This document shows, piece after piece, positions 1 to 8,622 of a stretch of DNA of 52,001 nt. The stretch's first letter is position 1. The number at the start of each line of letters is the position of its first letter. This DNA is from a virus: positions 1 to 52,001 of the IMG/VR virus record IMGVR_UViG_3300047382_000707, one strand, 5' to 3'. The notes beneath the pieces were generated by a model that searched no databases, had not been told where the DNA came from, and was given only the letters and a program-made list of their open reading frames with translations. The translations under genes and the position numbers were made by a program.

Positions 1-974
1 AATAAACATAGTGAGTTAATTGTCATCATTACTGTTAAAGAACGAAATATATCTTTATTTACTCCTTCAAGAAACGCAACCATATGACTTCTCCATTCAG
101 GATAAATTAACCCATCTCTAATATATTCAGCATGAGCTCCGAATGATTCATTAGATGTATATAAATCAAATTCTTTAATTGGTAACTGATATGATGCATC
201 AATTAATCGTTGTATTCTTTTAAAGTTACCACCTAAATTGGAATTTACAGCCAATCTAAGTTTTTCAGATGGGTAATCTTTCATGGTATCCAAGAAACTC
301 CAAAAGTTTGGAGATGCACATGGTTCACCACCTGTAATTCTTATTTCTTCCAATCCTCCTTCGATTAATTCTGGCCACCATTTTAAGAAAGCATCTACAT
401 ATGGATTTTGTTCATTGTATTTACCATTAGCATCCGCCCATTCTCCATTGTTTTGATATGCTCCAGCTGATACGGATTTAAACTTTTGATAAGGTCCGAA
501 CTTATCAATATCCTTACCCCATGTAGTTGAGTATCCTGCGTTACAATATGAACAAGCAAAATTACAAACTCTATCAAAGGAAGCTTCGATGGTTTTTGGA
601 ATAATATCAGCATCCCATGGAACATCTTTTATAGCTGCAATATCTTCTTCTTTATAGATTCTTGATTTATAAATTCTATCAGCGATATTATCTCTACCAA
701 TATCCTCAATCTTCCAACAATAAGAACATTCGGCTGGTCTTTTACCTTCTAACATCATCTTTCTCTGTCTTTTTGAGAAATCTGTATTGTGTAATTCACT
801 CGGTCTATCTTTTAACTTTTCTACATCAATTGGATGTGGTAAAGGTAAATGACACGAGTTTTTAAAACCATGTCCTAAGTGTAAAGATACATTGTACCAT
901 TTTGCTGCACAAAAACTTGGTGATATACTATTGAGATTTTCATCTCTCCATTTTCTTAAACTTTCTGTTGACAT
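1..974 (-). CDS. Radical SAM protein with N-terminal twitch-like cluster domain (partial)
   Basis: The reading frame opens at the ATG ending at 974 and stays open to the window edge, so about 324 N-terminal residues are visible and the C-terminus is missing. The radical SAM signature CNFACSYC (Cys137, Cys141, Cys144) would bind the 4Fe-4S cluster that cleaves S-adenosylmethionine. Before it lies a Cys-rich segment (Cys22, Cys41, Cys83, Cys86, with a CSYCW motif) that resembles the auxiliary-cluster twitch segment seen in phage radical SAM proteins. A TGGEP-type segment (RITGGEP) follows the cluster. It is clearly paralogous to the radical SAM protein at 1726-3144. The substrate is unknown. 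Its place beside lectin-like and glycosyltransferase genes suggests sugar or peptide modification, but this is inference. Confidence 0.9.
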   Translation of the reverse strand, partial: MSTESLRKWRDENLNSISPSFCAAKWYNVSLHLGHGFKNSCHLPLPHPIDVEKLKDRPSELHNTDFSKRQRKMMLEGKRPAECSYCWKIEDIGRDNIADRIYKSRIYKEEDIAAIKDVPWDADIIPKTIEASFDRVCNFACSYCNAGYSTTWGKDIDKFGPYQKFKSVSAGAYQNNGEWADANGKYNEQNPYVDAFLKWWPELIEGGLEEIRITGGEPCASPNFWSFLDTMKDYPSEKLRLAVNSNLGGNFKRIQRLIDASYQLPIKEFDLYTSNESFGAHAEYIRDGLIYPEWRSHMVAFLEGVNKDIFRSLTVMMTINSLCL

Positions 975-982
975 ATTATTTC

Positions 983-1729
983 CTATTTTATAAATTCACT
1001 TGGTACTTGTTCTATAAAAAACGCGTTTTCTGAATTATCATATATGATTCCTTGATTATTAATTGTATTGAAATCATAATTAAATATAATATTTTTATAT
1101 TCATCCAACTTATTTAAATTATTAACATCAGTTTCATATACTTTTTTCACAATATCAATATCTGTTATATCTTCGATAAAGAATAATGTATCTATATCAA
1201 CAGAACCATGATATCTATGTTCAGGTACTTCTGTACCAGGATTGCCTGTACCCAAGTATAACCCTTCGGTTCGGTAATCATCGATTAAGTTTTTATCAAA
1301 ATCAATTTCACCTATTTTTTCAAAATTTTTATATATGATGAACTCATCATTATTTCTAATAATTGTTATAACAACACCCTTAGATAATTCATCGTATTTC
1401 ACACCATGAAATGGTAAATACTTAAAGTCATCACCTGCAACTTTTGTTGTGGCTTCCGTCCAAAACTCTAAAGCTAAAGTATCAGCTTCTTGGTTGTATG
1501 TTAATCCAAAGTTTTTACCAGGTTTTCCAAATATACAGAAGATGTTATCAGATTCCAAATCTTTATCCAACTTAAAATCAATATTAATTGAATAATTTAG
1601 TTGGTGAAATAAATTAGATATTTTATCTGATTCACTTTTGTTAAATTCTGTAACATATTGATGGTCTTTGTGTTCTCCCAAATCCCATTCATATTTTATC
1701 CAATATGGTTGTTTATAATTTATTATCAT
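983..1729 (-). CDS. Stand-alone LamG/concanavalin A-like lectin domain protein
   Basis: The 248 residues are largely beta-strand-like, and the C-terminal half has a LamG-type layout: a strand with an 'LGTGNPG' turn, then HGSVDIDTLFF, then a YDFNT...YDNSEN segment. The last part closely resembles the end of the LamG-like insert in the GT7 protein at 3141-4589 (HYDFENG...DKSDN). No catalytic motif is seen. It overlaps the upstream radical SAM gene by four bases (ATGA), so the two are probably translationally coupled, and another radical SAM gene follows. LamG domains typically bind carbohydrate or protein ligands. It may present or recognise the substrate of its neighbours (inference). Confidence 0.7.
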   Translation of the reverse strand: MIINYKQPYWIKYEWDLGEHKDHQYVTEFNKSESDKISNLFHQLNYSINIDFKLDKDLESDNIFCIFGKPGKNFGLTYNQEADTLALEFWTEATTKVAGDDFKYLPFHGVKYDELSKGVVITIIRNNDEFIIYKNFEKIGEIDFDKNLIDDYRTEGLYLGTGNPGTEVPEHRYHGSVDIDTLFFIEDITDIDIVKKVYETDVNNLNKLDEYKNIIFNYDFNTINNQGIIYDNSENAFFIEQVPSEFIK

Positions 1730-3144
1730 TTTATATTTTTTATAAATTCACTCATTTCAGGATAAGTTTTTTCACAATCTAATCCTCTTCTTTGTTTATA
1801 ATCTGCAATGTAGTGTTTAAACTTTTTCTTACCTAAAGAAAATTCTACATCTGATTTATCATCTTCAATAAAAATATCTTTTATTCTTGATATCTTTTCT
1901 ATTTCTTTTAATGAAAATCCACTATCTGTTGGCTCTTGTAATTGATATGAATTCAAGCTTCTATACGATGAAAAAAACTTCATATACTTTTCTAACTTAT
2001 CAAAGTAAGAAATATCTAAATATCCTTTTAGTAATCTAAAACTTAAAAAATCTGGATATCTTAAGTATGATGTATCTAATATTAAAGGAGAATTCCAATA
2101 TCTTTTTGTATTAAAATGTTTTACTTTGTAATCATATATTTTTCTTAATAATTTTTCATAATTAAATGGTGAAAAAATATTGAAAGTAGACATAACAACA
2201 ATAGTCATTTCAGGTATCTCTGTTAGTACTTTATCGATGTTATCAAATAATTGTTTAAAATCCAATCCAAATCTAATATATTCAGCTTGTTCACCATAGG
2301 TATCAACTGATGTATATAATATAAATTCTTTTACTCTTTTTTCTTTGATAATTACTTTAGCCTTTTCTATAAATTTATCTATAAGTTTATCATCAACACA
2401 AAGATTACTATTTACTGATAATTTTAAGTTGGTATTAGGTTCATCGGTTTCAATTATTTCATCTAAAACTTTAAACGTATCTTTTGAAAGTAATGGTTCA
2501 CCACCAGTTATTCTAAATGTATCCATACTTTGGTAAAGTTCTGGCCACCATTTCCAAAACGCCTCTACATATGGATTATGTTCTGTTTTTTTATATGGTA
2601 TTGTATCTTCTTTTTCTAATGTTGTAAGTGAATTAAAATTATCACCTGTGGAAAACTCTCCATGTTTTCTCATTTCCTCAACCCATTTTGAAGAATATGA
2701 AGGCCCACAATATCCACACTTAAAATTACAAGTATTAGAAAAAGATACTTCTACATATTTTGGTAAGTAATCATCTCTCCATTGAGAATTCTTTATTTCA
2801 TTAAAATATGGTTTTGACCACGATTCTTCTGATTTAAAAATTCTATCAGAAAAAGAATTTGAGTTATCTTCAACTTTCCAACAATATCCACATTCCTTTG
2901 GTCGTTTATCTTCCAACATTTCTTTTCTAGCTCTTTTCTTATGAGAACTATTATGTAACGCTGTATGATTTCTTTTTATTTCTCGTAACCCAATCTTATG
3001 TGGAGCTGGATGGTGACATGAATGTGTAGTACCATCGTGTAAATGCATAGTAACTTGTGTCCATTTTGCTAAACAAAACCCACACCCAACAGAATCTAAC
3101 TTCTGTTTCATTTCTTTAAAGTTATTACCTATTACTTTACTCAT
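1726..3144 (-). CDS. Radical SAM protein with N-terminal twitch-like cluster domain
   Basis: This complete 472-residue paralogue of the protein at 1-974 has radical SAM cluster cysteines in CNFKCGYC (Cys139, Cys143, Cys146). An N-terminal Cys-rich segment (Cys24, Cys43, Cys85, Cys88 in CGYCW) probably binds a second iron-sulfur cluster. The RITGGEP segment, typical of the SAM-binding glycine-rich strand, follows the cluster domain. The C-terminal third has no recognised motif. Both ends overlap neighbours by four bases, with the LamG protein downstream and a GT7-LamG protein upstream, so it sits inside a tightly coupled operon. The reaction is unknown. Peptide side-chain modification, sugar epimerisation and dehydration are all possible for this superfamily. 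Confidence 0.92.
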   Translation of the reverse strand: MSKVIGNNFKEMKQKLDSVGCGFCLAKWTQVTMHLHDGTTHSCHHPAPHKIGLREIKRNHTALHNSSHKKRARKEMLEDKRPKECGYCWKVEDNSNSFSDRIFKSEESWSKPYFNEIKNSQWRDDYLPKYVEVSFSNTCNFKCGYCGPSYSSKWVEEMRKHGEFSTGDNFNSLTTLEKEDTIPYKKTEHNPYVEAFWKWWPELYQSMDTFRITGGEPLLSKDTFKVLDEIIETDEPNTNLKLSVNSNLCVDDKLIDKFIEKAKVIIKEKRVKEFILYTSVDTYGEQAEYIRFGLDFKQLFDNIDKVLTEIPEMTIVVMSTFNIFSPFNYEKLLRKIYDYKVKHFNTKRYWNSPLILDTSYLRYPDFLSFRLLKGYLDISYFDKLEKYMKFFSSYRSLNSYQLQEPTDSGFSLKEIEKISRIKDIFIEDDKSDVEFSLGKKKFKHYIADYKQRRGLDCEKTYPEMSEFIKNIK

Positions 3145-4589
3145 AGTTTAATATTAATAAATTTAGCTTTGGGTGTAATCTCTTCTACACTTACTAATTC
3201 GTATTTTAAAGAATTCATACCATCTGATTTATAATCCCACTTTCCTTGTTGCATTTGATGTACAAATCTTTTTTCATTTCTTGCAGTTGTTTCACCTTTT
3301 GCCCACACATCTTTTCCATGTTCGTTCTTTACCAAACCTTCATCTTTATGTTCTAAACAAAACATTCTACCAGGTACTCTATGTGGTACTGTTGTGTGTG
3401 GTATTTGTATTTCTTCTGTTTTAAATTCACAATCATGACTGATACCATCATTATCATTATCTGATTTATCCATCACTAAACCATTTTCAAAATCATAATG
3501 AAGGATTAAACCATCATTTTCAACTTCATTATGTATATTTGATACTTCTTCAGATGTTAAGGCTCTATTCCACATTCTAACATCTGCAATATCTCCACTA
3601 AACCACTTTGAAGGTTCATCATCGGGTACTGATGTTGTTGTTCCTAAGTAATAACTTTTATTACCATATCGTTTTAACATACCTTCAAATTCTTGTGGTG
3701 AATGTGTTCCTGTTCCCCATCTTGCATCAGATTCTTTTCCATTCATATAAAAATGAATTTTGTTTTCATCTACAACAAGAGTTATCCACGCCCATCTGTT
3801 TTCATAATTCTTCATCCATTGATAGATGTGATTTCTTTGATTATTCCAAAGTTGTGCTGTGTAAGTTCTTGAATTGTTGTAACTTAATCCATAATCATAA
3901 CCTGGTCTACGAAGTATTGGATACTCACAAAATCTTCTTTCCATATCACCAACTAACCAAATAGGAACTTTTTCTTCTTGTTGATGTGCTCTAACTAATA
4001 CTGAGATTGTATGTGAACGAGAAGTCAAGTTTCTTAATTGTCTTGTACATGGTATTTCTATATGTGAACCTTTACCATTAAACGAGAGAAAAGATTGGGG
4101 TTTCGTTGTATAATCCATAACATCTGTTTTTGTGTAACCTTCGAGGACACACCTCCAAAAGAGGTCATCATCCTCCATGCCCCAATCCCAATAATCATTA
4201 CTATAACCATTTGTTCTCTCTACTTGTTCTTTGGAAAATAAAATAGCTCCTCCAAAATATTCTTCGTACTTTAAATCATAGTTCATTTGTGAAATTTGTG
4301 TAGCGATATGTCTTGGGTTTTCTTTTGGAAAACTATAATCAGCTCCCCCACCTTGTTCAGGTATCATATCTATATCATGCCACACAACATAATCACACCC
4401 TTCCTTAAATGCCCACTCAGCAGCGATATTTTTTGTTGCTCCTCTATTGAACAACTTATCATCTACCTGATGACCAAAATAAATTTGATAATCAATTCCC
4501 CTATCCTCAAGGTACTTACCAATTCTTGGTATAAATTCTTTAAGGTGTGCTTCTCTGTTTCTATATGGTACACAAACTCCTAACTTCAT
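3141..4589 (-). CDS. GT7 galactosyltransferase-like enzyme with inserted LamG domain (copy A)
   Basis: Residues 1-160 match the beta-1,4-galactosyltransferase (GT7) catalytic core: VPYRNRE near the start, FNRG 47-50, the metal-binding HDIDM 71-75, YFGG 111-114 and WDWGMEDDD 134-142. About 200 residues of LamG-like lectin sequence follow (about 170-385), with typical HFYMNG and FSGDIADVRMWNRAL segments. After the insert the C-terminal GT7 signature resumes (DGMNSLKY, near residue 460). The lectin domain is therefore placed inside the enzyme, not at an end. The expected reaction is transfer of a hexose from a UDP-sugar to a glycan in the infected cell. Four-base overlaps couple it to the radical SAM gene downstream and nearly abut the cytidylyltransferase gene upstream. 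Donor and acceptor cannot be read from sequence. Confidence 0.88.
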   Translation of the reverse strand: MKLGVCVPYRNREAHLKEFIPRIGKYLEDRGIDYQIYFGHQVDDKLFNRGATKNIAAEWAFKEGCDYVVWHDIDMIPEQGGGADYSFPKENPRHIATQISQMNYDLKYEEYFGGAILFSKEQVERTNGYSNDYWDWGMEDDDLFWRCVLEGYTKTDVMDYTTKPQSFLSFNGKGSHIEIPCTRQLRNLTSRSHTISVLVRAHQQEEKVPIWLVGDMERRFCEYPILRRPGYDYGLSYNNSRTYTAQLWNNQRNHIYQWMKNYENRWAWITLVVDENKIHFYMNGKESDARWGTGTHSPQEFEGMLKRYGNKSYYLGTTTSVPDDEPSKWFSGDIADVRMWNRALTSEEVSNIHNEVENDGLILHYDFENGLVMDKSDNDNDGISHDCEFKTEEIQIPHTTVPHRVPGRMFCLEHKDEGLVKNEHGKDVWAKGETTARNEKRFVHQMQQGKWDYKSDGMNSLKYELVSVEEITPKAKFINIKL

Positions 4590-4996
4590 AGTGTATCTGC
4601 AATTAGTTTTTTAAACTTGGTTGTTGACCAACCATGGTCTCTGTTTAGATAATGAACGGGTATATCTAATTCAAAACCAGTATATGTTTTGCCTCTATAA
4701 TCATCCCCTAAAAATCTGATATCTGGCTCTAAATCTTTTATTAATTTAACCAACTCATCTTCATATGTGTAGTATGCTATTGAATCTATAAATTTTATTG
4801 AACTTAAAACCTCTGTTCTTTCTTCTTTAGTAAGAATTGGTTTTAATTTTTCTGGTCTTTCGATTGATGGGTCTGTATGAAGAAGAATTATGAATTGTTT
4901 ACAATATGATTTGCATTCTTTAAACATCTTTATATAACCAGGATGGATTACATCAAAATTTCCTGCAATTATACCTCTGTTATACATACTCATCAT
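4586..4996 (-). CDS. Cytidylyltransferase-like nucleotidyltransferase
   Basis: The 136-residue protein has the small nucleotidyltransferase fold typical of glycerol-3-phosphate cytidylyltransferases. GNFDVIHPGY (12-21) is the GxFDxxHxGH nucleotide-binding motif with tyrosine replacing the last histidine. LGDDYRG and the C-terminal GWSTTKF correspond to the family's GDD and IS(T/S)T motifs. It would activate a sugar- or alcohol-phosphate with CTP (or ATP) to give a nucleotide-linked donor. It lies between two GT7-LamG genes with four-base overlaps, so it may supply a donor or a glycan-linked group for them (inference). The HPGY substitution is unusual and might reduce activity. Methionines 1, 2 and 4 are possible starts; the first is used because it overlaps the upstream stop. 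Confidence 0.85.
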   Translation of the reverse strand: MMSMYNRGIIAGNFDVIHPGYIKMFKECKSYCKQFIILLHTDPSIERPEKLKPILTKEERTEVLSSIKFIDSIAYYTYEDELVKLIKDLEPDIRFLGDDYRGKTYTGFELDIPVHYLNRDHGWSTTKFKKLIADTL

Positions 4997-6444
4997 AGTT
5001 CTATTAGTACTTTAGTAACTAAGTTAGTTTCTTCTTTTTTAATTTCTTTATATCTGAGAGTGTTTAATCCATCTATTCTAAAATCATCAATTCCTTCTCT
5101 AACATCGTTATAGTATTTTAATTGATTTTTTCTTGTTTCTTTATGAATCCATTTATTACCAACCGAAGAGTTGCTTTTATGTTTAAGTGATACAAATCGA
5201 GAATTTCTTCTATGTGGTTTTGGCAAAAATGTTTTAAATGATTCTCTACTCTTATATAAATATATATTATTCAAATAAACATCATATTTGCCACCCAAGT
5301 CTATACAAGTAGTGGATGATGATAATTGTGGTAATATTTGTGTATATAAAAACTCACTTGATTTAAAATTACCAAAGTTTCTAAGTTTTGGTTTTGTTGG
5401 GTTTTCATATATCTCAACTATTTCATCATCAGTAAGTGCAATATCGTATATCTCGATACCCGATATTAATCCATAAAAGAAGTCTTTATTTGTTGGTTTA
5501 CCATTTCCAATCCCAACATATATTTCATTAGAAGGTAATTGTAGTATCTCATTGTTCATTTTTTCAACACTAACCAATTCACCATTCATATAAAACTTTA
5601 AGGTATCTGAATTTTCATAAACCATTGTTAAATGAACCCACCTATCACCAACAATATCAGTTGATATTGAATGTGATTTTTTATCAACATCATATGCTTG
5701 ACAGAAGAATCTTCTAAATGAGTTATAAAACAATCCTATGTTATAACCAGGAATTGATAATATGGGAAATTCATCATAATCCTTATTAACACTCAATTTT
5801 ATGTTTTCAGGTTTAACCATTACAGATATTGTAAACTCATCTTCCAATAAGTGTAACTTTTTATCTGTACTTAATTTTATAAAGGATTCATTTCCATCAA
5901 ATTTAAATGATTCTATTTCTTGAATAGTATCGCTACCATTTGAATCCATATCTAATTGTAGATTTGAATCTAAACATCTGATAAGTAAATCATCATCTTC
6001 AAATCCCCATCCCCAATATTCGTTTGAGAATCCATTGATAGTTTTGAAATCTTCTTTTGTAAACATTGTTACTCCACCAAAGTAATCAAAAAATGTGGTT
6101 TCGTAATCGTGTTCTTGTAAGTGTGTTGCTAAATGTAGAGGTTTATCTGAATACGAATAATCTACATCTTCAGGCAACATATCAACATCGTGAAATACAA
6201 AATAATCGCACCCTTTATCTAAGGCATACTTATATCCTGCATTCAGAAGTTTACCTCTATTAAAAGGGTTATCATCTGCCTGTTCAATGATGAAGATTTC
6301 GTAATCAATATCCTTAATATAATCTTTCATATGAGATAAGAACCTTTTCAGTTGTTGTTCTCTATCTCTATATGGAACTATTATACCAAGTTTATGATTT
6401 ACTTTCTTCTCCTTGAGTTTCTGTATTCTCTTGGATTCTTTCAC
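4993..6444 (-). CDS. GT7 galactosyltransferase-like enzyme with inserted LamG domain (copy B)
   Basis: This 483-residue paralogue of copy A has IVPYRDRE 22-29, FNRG 61-64, HDVDM 85-89, YFGG 121-124 and WGWGFEDDD 144-152, the closest of the three to the classical WGWGxEDDD motif. A LamG-like domain occupies about residues 175-375, with LKFYMNG and FYGLISGIEIYDIAL segments, and the C-terminal GT7 signature DGLNTLRY follows near residue 460. The start codon is GTG (bases 6444-6442), with AAAGAGG four bases upstream. No ATG lies between it and the first catalytic motif, so the GTG is accepted although it overlaps the upstream small gene by 53 bases. The function is probably glycan elongation; the substrate is unknown. 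Confidence 0.88.
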   Translation of the reverse strand: MKESKRIQKLKEKKVNHKLGIIVPYRDREQQLKRFLSHMKDYIKDIDYEIFIIEQADDNPFNRGKLLNAGYKYALDKGCDYFVFHDVDMLPEDVDYSYSDKPLHLATHLQEHDYETTFFDYFGGVTMFTKEDFKTINGFSNEYWGWGFEDDDLLIRCLDSNLQLDMDSNGSDTIQEIESFKFDGNESFIKLSTDKKLHLLEDEFTISVMVKPENIKLSVNKDYDEFPILSIPGYNIGLFYNSFRRFFCQAYDVDKKSHSISTDIVGDRWVHLTMVYENSDTLKFYMNGELVSVEKMNNEILQLPSNEIYVGIGNGKPTNKDFFYGLISGIEIYDIALTDDEIVEIYENPTKPKLRNFGNFKSSEFLYTQILPQLSSSTTCIDLGGKYDVYLNNIYLYKSRESFKTFLPKPHRRNSRFVSLKHKSNSSVGNKWIHKETRKNQLKYYNDVREGIDDFRIDGLNTLRYKEIKKEETNLVTKVLIEL

Positions 6445-6658
6445 TACCTCTTTCTGGTCTATTTGTTGTTCCTACTGTTTTTGTTTTAGCGATTTGGTAG
6501 AACTCATTCAAGTACCACTCCAATCTTTCTTGCCACATATCAGCATCTAATTCATACAACCAATCGTTGATGTCTCCAATTGAACCCGCAATAGATTCAA
6601 GGGCCTTTACACCTCTTTCTTCAAGAGATTTAACCTTCGTTGTCTCGTTCTTTGCCAT
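6392..6658 (-). CDS. Small protein of unknown function
   Basis: I do not recognise this 88-residue protein. It is hydrophilic, with a predicted helical N-terminal half containing two tryptophans (WLYELDADMWQERLEW) and a low-complexity, charged, Thr/Glu-rich tail. It has no signal peptide or membrane segment. It overlaps the next gene by 53 bases and the previous one by 29, so it belongs to the GT7-LamG operon. The overlap with the GTG-started GT7 gene is long for this genome and hints that the C-terminal tail is under little constraint. A small adaptor is possible but unproven. Confidence 0.6.
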   Translation of the reverse strand: MAKNETTKVKSLEERGVKALESIAGSIGDINDWLYELDADMWQERLEWYLNEFYQIAKTKTVGTTNRPERGSERIQENTETQGEESKS

Positions 6659-7187
6659 AATTGTAATTTAGTTTTTTGTTATAAATTAATTCTTCTTTTA
6701 GTTTTTCAAATATGAAACCTTCAAGACCTTCGTTATCGATTGGAAAGGATGCCTCATCAATCCAATCTTGTAATCTTTTAGGCTCCCATTTTAAGTTCTC
6801 CAACTCATCTTCTATTTTTTGAGGCTCCCATTGTTTAGTATCTATTTCTGCATTTATTTCTTGTAATCTATATTCTAACTTTTCTTTCTCTACCGATAAA
6901 TCATCTAAACGAAATTTTATATCATCTCGTTTTACAGTTTTCATTTTAATATCTTCATTGATATCATCAATATCTGTTTGTTTATCATAGTATCTTGAAA
7001 AGAATCTACCAATATTTGCTGTTCTTGAGTTTTTATTTTGTAAGAACAATGTTTCAACTATTAATATAACTTTTAAAAATATAGATTTATCATCAGAACT
7101 TGGTTCTGTTAAATCTTTCAAGTCATTATCAATCTTTTCAAGAGTTTTAACAACTTTTTCGTTATGTAACAATTCTAATAAGTTCAT
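6630..7187 (-). CDS. Coiled-coil protein of unknown function
   Basis: The 185-residue protein has a helical N-terminus and a clear coiled coil at about residues 80-140 (heptad-like Leu/Ile/Glu/Lys runs). Two copies of a WEPx(K/R)(I/L) motif occur about 15 residues apart inside it. No enzyme motif, signal peptide or membrane segment is visible. It sits between two GT7-LamG genes and overlaps both neighbours by about 26-29 bases, which argues for coupled expression. It could be a scaffold or oligomerisation partner for the glycosyltransferases; this is inference from position only. Confidence 0.65.
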   Translation of the reverse strand: MNLLELLHNEKVVKTLEKIDNDLKDLTEPSSDDKSIFLKVILIVETLFLQNKNSRTANIGRFFSRYYDKQTDIDDINEDIKMKTVKRDDIKFRLDDLSVEKEKLEYRLQEINAEIDTKQWEPQKIEDELENLKWEPKRLQDWIDEASFPIDNEGLEGFIFEKLKEELIYNKKLNYNYGKERDNEG

Positions 7188-8622
7188 AATTTTTTTTATT
7201 TTGTATATCTAATATACTGTAATTTAATGTACTCAATCCTATGGATTTATAATCTAATTTATTTGGAATCACATCGTGAAAAAATATATCAGAATTTTCT
7301 GTAATATCCGGGTCGTATTCGTAATATCTTTTTATTATATCTGTATCGTTTTTGTGAACTAAAGATTTATATTCAGAATCTAATCTTATTGGCAGATATA
7401 ATTCATTTGGTGTATATGTTAATTTATCTGATTGTAAACTTCCATAAAACTTTAAGTGATTTTTGTAAGAACCACTATCTAATAAAATTGATTGTTTATA
7501 TAAAGAATTATATTTTAAGTTTATTACAGGTGATAACCCAAATTTATTATGTATATCATCTAAAGATGAATTACCTCTATTATATAATATGTTTATAATT
7601 TCATTACTTAAGTAAGAATCAAACGCTAAAATATTTGATATCATTATAGATGTGGAATCATCTGATATTTTTATATTATTTTTAGAGTAATCATATATCT
7701 CAAAACTATCTTTTAATTTTATCTCTTTTGTTTTATCGTTTATAGATAACTTTAAAATATTTTCTTTACTATCATATGAATATACACAATGATTCCATCT
7801 GTTTCTTGAGTAAGATAATATAATTTCTTCGTGATTATCTTTATTATCCCAAATTTGTGCTATTATTTCATTTCCCCTACTCAAAAACAATCCACTATCA
7901 CATCCTTCAAATACAAATAAGTTTTTTTTCATTTTACGCTCAAAATCATCATTGAACCAAAATGAAATACTAAACGAATCTTTAACCATTTTTTTAGTAA
8001 GTGGATTTAGTAATCCATATATGTAATCACTTTCAGAAAATGTATTGTATTCCATTTGTTGAATTCGTTTCTCATTACAAACATTTACATTTTCAATCCT
8101 ATATGGTAGAACATCTAACTCATCATAGTTAGAATATACATTATTTAAATCATATTTTTTTTCTAAGTAAGCACCACTTCTTTCTAATCTGTAAAGTAAA
8201 TCTAAATCTTCAAAACCATAACCCCAATATTCATTTGAATATCCGTTTGCTGTTTCGAAATCTTCTCTACTCATTAGAATAACACCACCAAAGTATTGTG
8301 GGTAAGGTAATTCACCACCATGTGCCTCAACATTACTTGCTAAATGAGTTGGTGATTCAGGATAACCATAATCACACTCATCATTCATTGGTAACATATC
8401 GATATCGTGAAAAGCAAAGTAAGTGTATTCTTCTCCAACTTCTTTTGATGCTATGTTACACAGTTTTCCATAGTTGAATGGTCTATCATCTGTTTGTTCG
8501 GCAATAAAAATAGTGTATTCGATTCCTTTATCTTTGAGGAACTCGTGCATATGAGGAACAAAGACATCTAAGTGGTCTTGTCTATCTCTATACGGAACTA
8601 TTATCGCTAACTTATCTTTCAT
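7162..8622 (-). CDS. GT7 galactosyltransferase-like enzyme with inserted LamG-like domain (copy C, divergent)
   Basis: This third 486-residue paralogue has VPYRDRQ 9-15, FNYG 49-52 (Arg of FNRG replaced by Tyr), HDIDM 72-76, YFGG 110-113 and WGYGFEDLD 133-141. In the last motif the central Asp of the EDDD triplet is Leu. The insert (about 195-395) is a more diverged LamG-like beta domain (CDSGLFL, ILKLSIND, ISNILAFDSYL). The C-terminal signature survives as IGLSTLNY near residue 463. The metal-binding HDID is intact, but the EDLD change may alter acceptor binding or catalysis. Copy C is the first of the three to be transcribed. It is separated by a single base from the GT2 gene upstream, consistent with one operon. 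Confidence 0.83.
   Translation of the reverse strand: MKDKLAIIVPYRDRQDHLDVFVPHMHEFLKDKGIEYTIFIAEQTDDRPFNYGKLCNIASKEVGEEYTYFAFHDIDMLPMNDECDYGYPESPTHLASNVEAHGGELPYPQYFGGVILMSREDFETANGYSNEYWGYGFEDLDLLYRLERSGAYLEKKYDLNNVYSNYDELDVLPYRIENVNVCNEKRIQQMEYNTFSESDYIYGLLNPLTKKMVKDSFSISFWFNDDFERKMKKNLFVFEGCDSGLFLSRGNEIIAQIWDNKDNHEEIILSYSRNRWNHCVYSYDSKENILKLSINDKTKEIKLKDSFEIYDYSKNNIKISDDSTSIMISNILAFDSYLSNEIINILYNRGNSSLDDIHNKFGLSPVINLKYNSLYKQSILLDSGSYKNHLKFYGSLQSDKLTYTPNELYLPIRLDSEYKSLVHKNDTDIIKRYYEYDPDITENSDIFFHDVIPNKLDYKSIGLSTLNYSILDIQNKKNYELIRIVT

Noticed and set aside
3608-3964. Plus-strand frame of 118 codons inside GT7 copy A
   Set aside because: It is opposite a well-supported enzyme domain and has no domain or ribosome site.
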